Part shown: one piece after another, positions 35,427 through 43,558 of the stretch
Numbering within the stretch: position 1 is the stretch's first letter
Layout of the letters: each line of letters begins with the position of its first letter
Assembly (NCBI RefSeq): GCF_004768465.1
Contig: NZ_SRMF01000001.1
Span: 186,001-250,000, forward strand
Source of the DNA: Natronospirillum operosum
Lineage (GTDB): Bacteria; Pseudomonadota; Gammaproteobacteria; Pseudomonadales; Natronospirillaceae
DNA: 64,000 bases
Reading direction: 5' to 3'
Made by a program: the position numbers and the translations under genes
Notes under the pieces: model-generated
What the model was told of the DNA's origin: nothing
The model's input: only the letters and a program-made list of their open reading frames with translations
Database searches by the model: none

Positions 35427-35794
35427 ATCAGGATATACCTCGCAATCCGTTCTTATCGTTATGGGGCGATTCAGCCACGACGTTGTTGCGATAGAGTATG
35501 CTTCCGCAGAAAAGTTAATTAAATTGAGTTTTTGTGCTCAGTGGATAACATTTTGGAATGCACGAGCTCGGCACAGATACTTAACCTGTGGTTAATCATG
35601 GTGACTGAACATTCATTACTAATTGGCAGGACGTCACCTTATAGTCGGTTTCTACTGAGGGTTCAGTACAACAATCACAACAACCAATTGAACGTCACCT
35701 GCCTTGCTCTGGGTGATGATGATACCGGCAGAAAATTGCGGGCTCACACCGGAGATGCAGGCGGACCAGTTCACACGACCGCAGAGGGTTAATC
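35427..35794. other. 368-bp divergent control region of the gentisate cluster
   Basis: This gene-free stretch separates the gentisate dioxygenase (leftward) from the second TAXI gene (rightward). Apart from the palindrome at 35581-35595 I see A/T-rich blocks near 35515-35560 that could hold promoters, but no convincing -35/-10 pair. A small open frame of 86 codons (35532-35792) has no ribosome site and is probably not a gene. Confidence 0.5.
35581..35595. promoter_or_regulatory. Candidate PcaQ-type LysR operator
   Basis: TTAACC-TGT-GGTTAA is a perfect 6-bp dyad with a three-base centre. It closely resembles the published PcaQ binding motif (ATAACC-N4-GGTTAA). It lies midway between the two divergent catabolic transcription units, and the window has a PcaQ-like LysR gene at 38736. 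This is a sequence-level match; binding is inferred. Confidence 0.5.
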
Positions 35795-36748
35795 ATGAGT
35801 ATTATGACTAAAGGTTGTCTGTCGGCAGCACTGGTGGTGGCTGCTTTGGCACTGCCCGCACACGCGTTGGCTCAGACCGTCGGTGTTGGAACCATGTCCC
35901 AGGGCACGATAAGTTATACAACCGGCTCGGTGATCTCCCGAGTAATGAATGAGGACATGGGGCTTCAGGCTCGGGTTCAGCCCAGCTCCGGCGAAACGGT
36001 GCTGATTCCGCTGTTGAACAATGGCGATGTGGATTTTGGTATTGCCAACGTGCTGGAAGCCTATCAGGCCTACACCGGTACCGGTGTCTTCGAAGGGCGT
36101 GCGCAGGAAAACCTGCGGGTCGCTGGCGTAGTCTTCCCGCTGCGCACCGCCATGTTTGTGCGCGCAGACAGTGACATCCACACCCTGGCGGACCTGGAAG
36201 GCAAGCGTGTGACGATGGGTTTTTCCGCCATGGGCACCATTGACCAGGTAATGGCTGCGGTACTGGCCAATGCTGGGCTCGAACGCGGTGATATTCAGCC
36301 GGTCATGGTGCCCAATGTGGTGGCTGGTGCCGAGCAGTTGCAGAATGGCCGGGCTGATGCCTTCTTCTTCGCTCTGGGCGGAGCCAAACCATCGGAAGTG
36401 AACGCGTCCGTACCGTTGCGGGTATTGCCAATGAACAACGACGCTGAGTCCATCGAGCGCATGCAGGCGATTTTCCCGGACGGGTATATTGACGTAGCTG
36501 AGCCCCTGCCCAACTACGTCGGCATGGATGAGCCGACCGCTGTACTGGCCTACGATAACCTCTTGCTGACCAATAGCACCGTGTCCGAAGAGATGATGCG
36601 CACCGTGCTGGACGGTCTGATTGCAGAGAAAGACAGCCTGGTGGCTGGTCTGCCGCTGTTCAATGAGCTGACGGCAGAGGATATCTACAAGCCACAGTTG
36701 CAGACACCGTACCATCAGGCAGTCATCGACTGGGCAAACGGGCAGTAA
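35795..36748 (+). CDS. TAXI-family TRAP solute-binding protein (second)
   Basis: A 317-residue periplasmic protein. The signal peptide ends in ALPAHALAQ, and the mature start is TVGVGTMSQGTISYTTGSVISRVM. VQPSSGETVLIPLLNNGDVDFGIANVLEAYQAY and ERGDIQPVMVPNVVAGAEQLQNGRADAFFFALGG are characteristic. It is paralogous to the gene at 29611-30588. The permease gene follows after 7 bp. Expression is likely driven from the region with the PcaQ-like operator. Confidence 0.9.
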   Translation: MSIMTKGCLSAALVVAALALPAHALAQTVGVGTMSQGTISYTTGSVISRVMNEDMGLQARVQPSSGETVLIPLLNNGDVDFGIANVLEAYQAYTGTGVFEGRAQENLRVAGVVFPLRTAMFVRADSDIHTLADLEGKRVTMGFSAMGTIDQVMAAVLANAGLERGDIQPVMVPNVVAGAEQLQNGRADAFFFALGGAKPSEVNASVPLRVLPMNNDAESIERMQAIFPDGYIDVAEPLPNYVGMDEPTAVLAYDNLLLTNSTVSEEMMRTVLDGLIAEKDSLVAGLPLFNELTAEDIYKPQLQTPYHQAVIDWANGQ

Positions 36749-36755
36749 GGGTCAC

Positions 36756-38702
36756 ATGAGGATGGTAAACCCGAAGGTTCTGTGTGGCCTGGGCTGGTGC
36801 CGAGCCGGCCTGAGCGTGTTGCTGATGGTAGTGATCACCGGCTGGGTGCTGGATATTGCAGCTACCTATCTGGGGCGCTACTACTACAACGAGCAGTTTC
36901 TGGCACTGGCGGCTGGGCTGGCAGTGGCCATTGTGTTGCTGGAAGGCAATACAATGGTCAGGCCGGTCTGGTTCGTGGCGCTGAATACCGGGTTTACCCT
37001 GGTCGTCCTGTCACTTTTTGTGTACGTCGCTGTGCGTTTTCCGGCATTGCAACTGGAGGTGGCCTCTGCGCCATTGAACGCTGTCGTGATGGGGTTCTTC
37101 ATGCTCATCGGGGTCATGGAGGCCGTGCGGCGTAAGACAGGGTGGTTTCTGCCCTGTCTGGTTGTCTTTTTGGTCGGGTTTGCTTTTGTCGGGCCGCATC
37201 TGCCAGCGGTCTATCAGACCAGACCAGTCTCGTTTTCGCGCATCATGGTGTACCTCTCACTGGATACCAATGCGCTGCTCTCACAAATTCTGGCGATTGC
37301 CGCCATTGTCGTCGCCCCGTTTATCGTGTTCGGGTACCTGCTCAACAATTTTGGCGGCAGTGCCGTGTTCTCTGACCTGGCTGCAAAGGCGGTCGGCAGG
37401 TACAAGGGTGGACCGGCCAAGGTTTCAGTGGTGGGTTCCGGAGCGTTTGGCATGGTGTCCGGCAGCGCGGTGGCCAATGTGGTGGCTGTCGGTTCGGTGA
37501 CTATTCCCACCATGGTGCGTGCCGGATATTCCCGCCATGTAGCCGGTTCCATCGAGGCAGTGGCATCCACCGGCGGGCAACTGATTCCCCCGATCATGGG
37601 GGCGTCCGCGTTCCTGATGGCCGAACTGCTGCAGATTCCCTACCGCACGGTGGCACTGGCGGCCATTGTGCCATCCCTGTTGTTTTATCTGGCCCTGCTG
37701 TTGTCAGTGGATTTTGAAGCCCGCCGCCTGAACATTCAGGGCGATCCCAACCTGAAGCTGGACCTGGACGATGACACCATCGACGAGGTCAACAAGCGCC
37801 ATCGCTGGCGCTACCTGCTGCCTGCAGGAGTACTGATTTACTTCCTGTTCTGGCGCAATATGTCGCCGGAAATCGCCGGTATCTATTCCACGGCGTCTCT
37901 GCTGATCGTACATTTTATCTGGCCGTGGCAGGGCCTGTGGCAACGGATTCAGATGGCCGCTTTTGGTCTGGTTCGCGCCATGGGTCCCATTTCCGACATC
38001 ATTGTGCTGGCCGGTGCCGCCGGCCTGGTTATCGGCATACTCAACCTGACTGGCGTCGCCTTCGCGATCACCATTCAGATGCTGGCCATCAGCGGTGGGG
38101 TGCTCGCTATTCTGCTGTTGTTAACCGCGATCCTGAGTATCATTCTCGGCCTTGGAATGCCCACCGTCGGGGTCTATGTACTGTTGGCGACACTGGCGGC
38201 CCCAGCGCTGATTCAACTGGGGGTTGTGCCGGTCGCGGCGCATCTCTATGTGCTCTATTTCGGTATGCTGTCGATGATCACTCCGCCTATTGCTATCGCC
38301 AGCTTCGCGGCGGCCAGTGTTGCCAATACCAGCCCATGGAGAACAGCTTTTGCGTCACTGAAGGTGGGTGCCGGTATTTATCTCATTCCCGTTGCCTTTG
38401 TGCTGCAGCCAGAATTGCTGATGCTGGGTTCCGGTGGAGATCTGTTGCTGGCGGCGGCCAGGTGTGCCCTGGCAATCGCCTTGTTGTCTGCGGCTGCGGT
38501 AGGCCATGTCGTCAGGCCCCTGGTCTGGCAGGCTCGTATAGGGGTTGGACTGCTGGCTCTGCCCAATGTGCTGTCTTTCGGTTCATCGGTACCTGACACC
38601 CTGTTGTGGTTGATTGCAGCTATGGGGACGGCCATGATGGTGTGGTTGTGCTGGCCCGACCGGAGGGAATCAGTGAAAGTCGGTGCGATGGAGCAGCAGT
38701 AA
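36756..38702 (+). CDS. TRAP transporter fused permease (second)
   Basis: A 648-residue fused 4TM/12TM permease, the same length as its paralogue at 27505-29451. Matching motifs are SGSAVANVVAVGSVTIPTMVRAGYS, SIEAVASTGGQLIPPIMGASAFLMAEL and GLGMPTVGVYVLLATLAAPALIQLG. With the preceding TAXI protein it forms a second importer, probably for a related aromatic or alpha-keto acid. The two-transporter layout with one catabolic cluster is unusual and may reflect separate uptake of the starting acid and an intermediate. Confidence 0.9.
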   Translation: MRMVNPKVLCGLGWCRAGLSVLLMVVITGWVLDIAATYLGRYYYNEQFLALAAGLAVAIVLLEGNTMVRPVWFVALNTGFTLVVLSLFVYVAVRFPALQLEVASAPLNAVVMGFFMLIGVMEAVRRKTGWFLPCLVVFLVGFAFVGPHLPAVYQTRPVSFSRIMVYLSLDTNALLSQILAIAAIVVAPFIVFGYLLNNFGGSAVFSDLAAKAVGRYKGGPAKVSVVGSGAFGMVSGSAVANVVAVGSVTIPTMVRAGYSRHVAGSIEAVASTGGQLIPPIMGASAFLMAELLQIPYRTVALAAIVPSLLFYLALLLSVDFEARRLNIQGDPNLKLDLDDDTIDEVNKRHRWRYLLPAGVLIYFLFWRNMSPEIAGIYSTASLLIVHFIWPWQGLWQRIQMAAFGLVRAMGPISDIIVLAGAAGLVIGILNLTGVAFAITIQMLAISGGVLAILLLLTAILSIILGLGMPTVGVYVLLATLAAPALIQLGVVPVAAHLYVLYFGMLSMITPPIAIASFAAASVANTSPWRTAFASLKVGAGIYLIPVAFVLQPELLMLGSGGDLLLAAARCALAIALLSAAAVGHVVRPLVWQARIGVGLLALPNVLSFGSSVPDTLLWLIAAMGTAMMVWLCWPDRRESVKVGAMEQQ

Positions 38703-38735
38703 ACCCGACATGCACCGCCTGGAGATATTAAAACC

Positions 38736-39668
38736 ATGGACCGACGTCTCAAATTGCGTCACTTTCAGTGTTTTATTGAAGTGGCTCAGTCGAATCATCT
38801 GACTGATGCCGCCAAAAGCCTGAACATTACCCAGGCGGCAGTATCCAAGACGCTGACGGAACTGGAAGCTATCGTCGGCGCCAAACTGCTCAGTCGGGAT
38901 CGACGGGGTGTGAGCCTTACCAGTCAGGGAGAGCTGTTCTTCCACTACGCGTCTGCGGGTCTCGCATCCTTGGAGAACGGTTATGAGGGCCTGACAGGTG
39001 GGCCGAATACACCCCAGATAGAGTTGCGGATTGGCGTTTTGCCGACGGTGGCTGCGCGCTTTATGCCATCAGCGATCAAGCAGTTCTCCATCGACAACAT
39101 GCGGCCGGTGAACATTTCGTTGCAAACGGGTTACAACCACCTGTTGCTGGACCTGCTGCACAGCGGCAAAACGGACCTGGCCATTGCCCGTATCGGCAGC
39201 CCCGAGATGATGCGAGAACTGGAGTTTACCCACCTGTACTCCGAGTCTCTGGTATTGGTGGCCCGCAGTGACCACGCGCTGTTCGAGTTGACCGGACGAA
39301 GCCGTTTGGCGGAGGTTGCGAAGTATCCCTTTTTGCTGCCGCCAAAGGACATCAGTATTCGTCCCATCGTCGAGCAGGCGTTGATTACTCTGGGCATCGG
39401 CATGCCGACGACGGTGATCGAGACCATTTCCAACACCTTTGGACGTGCCTTTCTGCGGGGATCCGATGCGGTCTGGATGATCTCCTACGGGGTAGTGGTG
39501 GACTATCTGAATTCGGGTGTGCTCAGGCTGCTGACCGACCCGATAGAAAATACCAAGGGGCCGGTTGGCCTGATCAGGCGGGAAGATCAGGAGGTGGATG
39601 TTTCCATGCGACAGCTGACGTCCATTCTTCTACAGCAGACACGTCACCTGCGAGACGCGGTGAACTGA
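38736..39668 (+). CDS. LysR-type regulator, PcaQ-like
   Basis: A 310-residue protein. The N-terminal HTH is RLKLRHFQCFIEVAQSNHLTDAAKSLNITQAAVSKTLTELEAIVGAKLLSRDRRGVSL, the pattern of the PcaQ/GbpR subgroup, followed by an effector domain (LRIGVLPTVAARFMPSAIKQF). PcaQ activates aromatic catabolic genes in response to ring-cleavage intermediates. Here it probably responds to an intermediate of the gentisate route and acts at the TTAACC-TGT-GGTTAA site. It directly follows the second TRAP permease, 33 bp downstream. Confidence 0.88.
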   Translation: MDRRLKLRHFQCFIEVAQSNHLTDAAKSLNITQAAVSKTLTELEAIVGAKLLSRDRRGVSLTSQGELFFHYASAGLASLENGYEGLTGGPNTPQIELRIGVLPTVAARFMPSAIKQFSIDNMRPVNISLQTGYNHLLLDLLHSGKTDLAIARIGSPEMMRELEFTHLYSESLVLVARSDHALFELTGRSRLAEVAKYPFLLPPKDISIRPIVEQALITLGIGMPTTVIETISNTFGRAFLRGSDAVWMISYGVVVDYLNSGVLRLLTDPIENTKGPVGLIRREDQEVDVSMRQLTSILLQQTRHLRDAVN

Positions 39669-39682
39669 AGCCAGAGGCAACC

Positions 39683-39991
39683 ATGACTGAAGACTGGATG
39701 GTGGCCATTCCTCAAGGTGAAATACACTTGCGGGATGATCGAAAGAAGACAAGCCGGCGCTCCGAGATAGCCCAGTTTCAGATGAGCATAACGCAGGCAG
39801 TGTATTCCAAAATCATGTCACGTGCTCCGGCGGCCTTTATCATTCGGCAAGTGGCATTGTCAGATGCAGAAGCGATACCGGAAGTGCTGCGTTGGTCGAT
39901 AGCCGAGGTGTGCCATGCTGATCATAAGGGCGACAAAGCTCTTCTGCATCAGTGGTTGGCGAACAAGACACCTGACAGCGTCACAAAGTGA
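39683..39991 (+). pseudogene. Chimeric remnant: start of FGE-like gene joined to start of GNAT gene
   Basis: The 102-codon frame begins MTEDWMVAIPQGEIHLRDDR, nearly identical to the FGE-like gene at 42318. After about 50 codons it switches to IIRQVALSDAEAIPEVLRWSIAE, matching the start of the GNAT gene at 43040, and stops at the point where similarity ends (LANKTPDSVTK). So it is a duplicated copy of the 42318-43200 segment from which the middle (about 0.55 kb) was deleted; a 9-bp deletion is also present near its codon 33. It is unlikely to be functional. Confidence 0.75.
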
Positions 39992-40177
39992 CTCAGCTCA
40001 TCTTGGCATCTCGGCTCACAAAGGGAAAATCGTCATCCGTATATAACCCTCAAGTGCACTCGACTGCTACCTGCCTGGACAAGGGCCGGCGGGCTCTCTG
40101 TTGCCATGCAAGGTGATGAGTTGGCTGGCTCATGTGCAACCATCTCCCATTCAGCTAGCAACCAGGAGCTTAAAATT

Positions 40178-41137
40178 ATGTTGAACATGCTGTTGGTCGC
40201 CGTCGGAGTTTTGCTTCTGACGAGTGGCGGTGAGGCACTTATCAGAGGGTCTTTGGCCGCCGCCAATAGACTGGGGATTTCGCCTCTGCTCAGCGGCTTG
40301 TTGATTGTCGGCTTCGGCACGTCTGCTCCCGAGCTTGTTGTCTCAATCGATGCTGCTCTCAACGACCGGCCTGACATTGCAATCGGCAACGTTGTCGGAA
40401 GTAATATTGGCAACATCTTGCTTATTCTGGGTGTGTGCGCACTGATAACGCCTCTTGCTGTGAAGCCGCTGGTATTGCGGCGTGATGGTGTTACGGTAGT
40501 TGCGGCCAGCATGCTGTTTCTTGTCCTTGTGGGTGGTGATGCATTGGCCAGGTCTGACGCTACCCTGTTCCTGCTGGCGCTGGCCGCATACTTGATCTGG
40601 GCTTATTTGACAGAACGCTCCGGGGAGTCCCCTTCAGCAGAGTTGCACCAGGCGGAAGGGCAAGAGGTAACTACGCTTCCCAGGACGACGCTTTGGATCG
40701 TCATGGCCGTTGTGTTCGGTTTGGTTCTTTTGATAGCGGGCTCACAAGTCTTGTTGAAGGGGGCAGTGGGGATAGCTGAGTCGCTTGGTGTCTCAGAGGC
40801 TGTTATCGGTCTGACCCTGGTGGCGCTTGGCACGTCATTGCCTGAGCTGTCCATCTCAGTTATCGCTGCGTTCCGGCGTCATGCCGATGTTGCCATTGGC
40901 AATGTCCTGGGCAGTAATATTTTCAACCTCTTGGGCATACTCGGCATTTCCGCGTTACTGCAACCACTGCCAGTGCACGCACGAATTCTGCAGTTTGATC
41001 AGTGGGTCATGCTCGGGACGTCGCTCATTTTGTTGTTCTTTCTGTTCACGGGCAGTCGGCTTAGCAGGTTCGAAGGCGGGTTGCTACTGCTCAGTTACGG
41101 AGCCTACCTGGCCCTTGGTTTTACGGTATTCAGCTGA
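40178..41137 (+). CDS. Ca2+/Na+ antiporter of the CaCA family (YrbG-like)
   Basis: A 319-residue membrane protein with about ten helices and the two alpha-repeats of the family: GLLIVGFGTSAPELVVSIDAALNDRPDIAIGNVVGSNIGNILLILG and GLTLVALGTSLPELSISVIAAFRRHADVAIGNVLGSNIFNLLGILG. These carry the paired Glu residues and GN(V)xGSNxxN motifs for ion binding. It exchanges Ca2+ for Na+ or H+ across the inner membrane. The start at 40178 has AGGAG ten bases upstream; the 24-codon extension from 40106 has no such support. Confidence 0.92.
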   Translation: MLNMLLVAVGVLLLTSGGEALIRGSLAAANRLGISPLLSGLLIVGFGTSAPELVVSIDAALNDRPDIAIGNVVGSNIGNILLILGVCALITPLAVKPLVLRRDGVTVVAASMLFLVLVGGDALARSDATLFLLALAAYLIWAYLTERSGESPSAELHQAEGQEVTTLPRTTLWIVMAVVFGLVLLIAGSQVLLKGAVGIAESLGVSEAVIGLTLVALGTSLPELSISVIAAFRRHADVAIGNVLGSNIFNLLGILGISALLQPLPVHARILQFDQWVMLGTSLILLFFLFTGSRLSRFEGGLLLLSYGAYLALGFTVFS

Positions 41138-41221
41138 GGAAGTCAGTGCATGTCCACCCTGATTTTCAGGGGCATGGTACGGGCGCCACGGTTTTGTACA
41201 AACCGGCGAGTCAGAATGGGG

Positions 41222-42046
41222 TCAGATCCCCAGCTCGCTGGTCGCCCCGGCTCCATGGCCCTGAAGCTGCGTGGTGTAGGCATCATCACTCGGCATGGAC
41301 TCTTCATCATCCGGGGCGTCGTCGCCATTCGCCGAAGACACCTGATGCTGCACTACGCCGCCCGGTACCTGATCACTGAGCCACCAGGTCTCCTGACCGC
41401 CGCCGGCTCCAAACCGAACGCGTGTGGCATCGAAGGTGCCGGCCGGCACATCAATGGTCTCCTGGCCTTCTGTGGCGCCGTCGATGCTCTCCTGCGTCAG
41501 CACCCGGGGTGCCTGATAGTTCTGTTCTTCAACCGGCATCTCCTGTGGCTCGTCATCATCCGGAAACTGGGTACGCAGGCGCAGCATCTGCTCACGGTTC
41601 TCGGAAAACAGCGCTTCCATAATGATGATGTCATCGCTGGCATTGTCCTGATACACCACCTGCCACCATTCCCGCCCGTTGTCCTGGCGCTCCAGCAGTG
41701 CCCGGCGCATGATGTTTTCCGGAACATCGTCATCATCCGTGACCACTACCCACTCGGTGTATTCGCCCGGCTCATAGCCACGGGTGGCATCGGTGAGGAT
41801 GTACCCTTGGCTGTTGAAAGCCACCTGCATCAGGTAGCCGGTGTAGAAGCGAGTCAGTTGCGGTGAATACTGGCGCACGATGGCCTCGCCCACCGCTTCA
41901 CCGATGGCTCGCCCGGCCGCTTCACCCATGGCGCTGGTAGCGGCATTCAGAGGATTCATCGGGCGTGATGATGAACCGCCCCCGGGTGACCCGCAGGCCA
42001 CCAGGCCCAGAGACAGACAGACCGCAGCCGTGCGTACAATGTTCAT
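41222..42046 (-). CDS. Lipoprotein of unknown function
   Basis: A 274-residue protein with a lipobox (TAAVCLSLGLVACGSPGGGSSS; Cys about residue 19) and a small-residue linker. Then GEAAGRAIGEAVGEAIVRQYSPQLTRFYTGYLMQVAF, an amphipathic segment, and an acidic beta-rich part with YEPGEYTEWVVV and TIDVPAGTFDATRVRFGAGGGQETWWLSDQVPGG. The latter recalls DUF3108-like modules where a modified surface polymer is sensed, but no clear match. It converges with the antiporter gene. Confidence 0.7.
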   Translation of the reverse strand: MNIVRTAAVCLSLGLVACGSPGGGSSSRPMNPLNAATSAMGEAAGRAIGEAVGEAIVRQYSPQLTRFYTGYLMQVAFNSQGYILTDATRGYEPGEYTEWVVVTDDDDVPENIMRRALLERQDNGREWWQVVYQDNASDDIIIMEALFSENREQMLRLRTQFPDDDEPQEMPVEEQNYQAPRVLTQESIDGATEGQETIDVPAGTFDATRVRFGAGGGQETWWLSDQVPGGVVQHQVSSANGDDAPDDEESMPSDDAYTTQLQGHGAGATSELGI

Positions 42047-42256
42047 GCTTCTACTCCCTTTGAAGTCCAGTCTGTCGGACCGCAGTGTTGAATGAATTCA
42101 ATCCAGCATACCGACCGCCCGCCATGCAGGCAATGGCACAGCCATTGCGGACCAAGCCTCTATGCTGCACTGCAGTCAAAGCCAAAGGCTGGACGAAAAA
42201 CGATTCGTATCGTTCACATCTACTCTTGTCGGAGAGCGACATGTGCTCACGTTTTC

Positions 42257-42292
42257 CAATATGATGTCATTATGACTGCTGAATCAGACCGC
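42257..42292 (+). repeat. 36-bp dispersed repeat, copy 2
   Basis: The partner of 24281-24316, 32 of 36 positions identical (begins CAATATGATG, ends TCAGACCGC). It lies 25 bp upstream of the FGE-like gene. The ATG inside opens a 17-codon frame (MTAESDRWQREARGNHD) that ends at the start of the FGE-like gene. Confidence 0.5.
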
Positions 42293-42317
42293 TGGCAAAG
42301 GGAAGCCCGAGGCAACC

Positions 42318-42989
42318 ATGATTGAAGACTGGATGGTGGCCATTCCGCAAGGTGAAATACACTTGCGGGATGACAGAAAGAAGACCAACTGGCGTTCCGA
42401 GATAGCTCCGTTCCTGATGAGCAGGTACCTGATAACGCAGAAAGTCTATGCCGAAGTCATGTCACTTGCTCCAGCGACCTTCCGTGGTCTGAAAAAGCCG
42501 GTGGAAAGTGTCTCCTGGTTCGACGCTGTTCAGTTTTGCAACAGGCTCAGTGAACTGTCCGGCCTGGAAAAATGCTATGTCATCGATACAGACAAGGAGT
42601 CTGTTGGCCTGGTTGCTGGCGCTGATGGCTACAGGTTACCGACAGATGCGGAATGGGAATACTCATGCCGGGCAAACTCCAAGGCTGTCCAATATGGAGA
42701 GGTTGATGACATTGCCTGGTATGAAGGCAACTCCGGCCAGACCACACATGACGTCGGCTTGAAGCAACCCAACGACTTTGGCTTGTTCGATATGCTGGGC
42801 AATGTCTGGGAATGGTGCTGGGATCTGTACGACCCGGAAGTCTACGGCCCTTATCGTGTGTTTCGTGGCGGGGGCTGGTCAGATGGGCCACGGGGTTGCC
42901 TGGCATCCAACCGGAGAAGAAGTCATCCCACCTATGCCATCGACGACTTGGGCTTCAGAGTGGCAAGGTCGGTGTCTACCAGTACATGA
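42318..42989 (+). CDS. Formylglycine-generating-enzyme (FGE/SUMF1)-like protein
   Basis: A 223-residue protein with the FGE-sulfatase fold: PVESVSWFDAVQFCNRLSELSGLEKCYVID, GYRLPTDAEWEYSCRAN, NDFGLFDMLGNVWEWCWDLY, FRVFRGGGWSDGPRGCLASNRR and LGFRVARS. The copper-binding cysteine pair needed for formylglycine formation is not clearly conserved, so a carbohydrate-, peptide- or iron-related role is as likely (as in EgtB-type or standalone FGE-like proteins). No sulfatase gene is in the window. The first 50 codons and flank also occur in the remnant at 39683. Confidence 0.8.
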   Translation: MIEDWMVAIPQGEIHLRDDRKKTNWRSEIAPFLMSRYLITQKVYAEVMSLAPATFRGLKKPVESVSWFDAVQFCNRLSELSGLEKCYVIDTDKESVGLVAGADGYRLPTDAEWEYSCRANSKAVQYGEVDDIAWYEGNSGQTTHDVGLKQPNDFGLFDMLGNVWEWCWDLYDPEVYGPYRVFRGGGWSDGPRGCLASNRRRSHPTYAIDDLGFRVARSVSTST

Positions 42990-43039
42990 CGGCAGAATTT
43001 GATGGCCCCGCTTGTCGCGGGCAGGACCAAGGAGTCGAA

Positions 43040-43516
43040 ATGGCCGGTATCATTCGACAAGCGGCATTGTCAGATGCAGAAGCAATAACGGGAGTGCTGC
43101 GGCGGTCGATAGCCGAGCTGTGCCGCGCCGATCACAAAGGCGACGAAGAACTGCTGCAACAGTGGTTGGCGAACAAGACACCTGACAACGTCGCCAAGTG
43201 GCTTGGTTCTGGAAGCACGACTGCCTGGGTGGCCGAATTGGACCACAGGGTGGTCGGCGTCGGCATGCTGAGCCGGCCGGGCGAAGTGCTGCTGTGCTAT
43301 GTCACGCCAGAAGTCATTGGCAAGGGCATGGGCTACCAGCTATTGCAGTGCATGCTCCAGGCAGCGAACGGCTGGGGCCTCAAGCGCGTTTTCCTTGAGA
43401 GCACAGCAACTGCCCAAAACTTCTACCTCTGCAATGGCTTTGAACCGGCCGGTGAACCCGTGATGTCTGGCCGCATGTGGGGGTATCCCATGCAACGAGA
43501 AGTCGCCTTTGGATGA
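43040..43516 (+). CDS. GNAT-family N-acetyltransferase
   Basis: A 158-residue protein. MAGIIRQAALSDAEAITGVLRRSIAELC is the N-terminal alpha-beta unit; VLLCYVTPEVIGKGMGYQLLQCMLQAANGWGLKRVFLESTATAQNFYLCNGFEPAGEP holds the acetyl-CoA loop GKGMG and the typical YxxxGF end. The start at 43040 has GGAG upstream. It follows the FGE-like gene by 50 bp. Its first third is duplicated in the remnant at 39683-39991. Confidence 0.87.
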   Translation: MAGIIRQAALSDAEAITGVLRRSIAELCRADHKGDEELLQQWLANKTPDNVAKWLGSGSTTAWVAELDHRVVGVGMLSRPGEVLLCYVTPEVIGKGMGYQLLQCMLQAANGWGLKRVFLESTATAQNFYLCNGFEPAGEPVMSGRMWGYPMQREVAFG

Positions 43517-43558
43517 GTTGATATGGCGATGGTATATGGCTGAAACGGAGATGACCCG

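Noticed and set aside
41146-41866. Plus-strand frames opposite the lipoprotein at 41222
   Set aside because: The minus-strand frame has a lipobox and normal composition, while the plus frames have no ribosome site or recognisable content.
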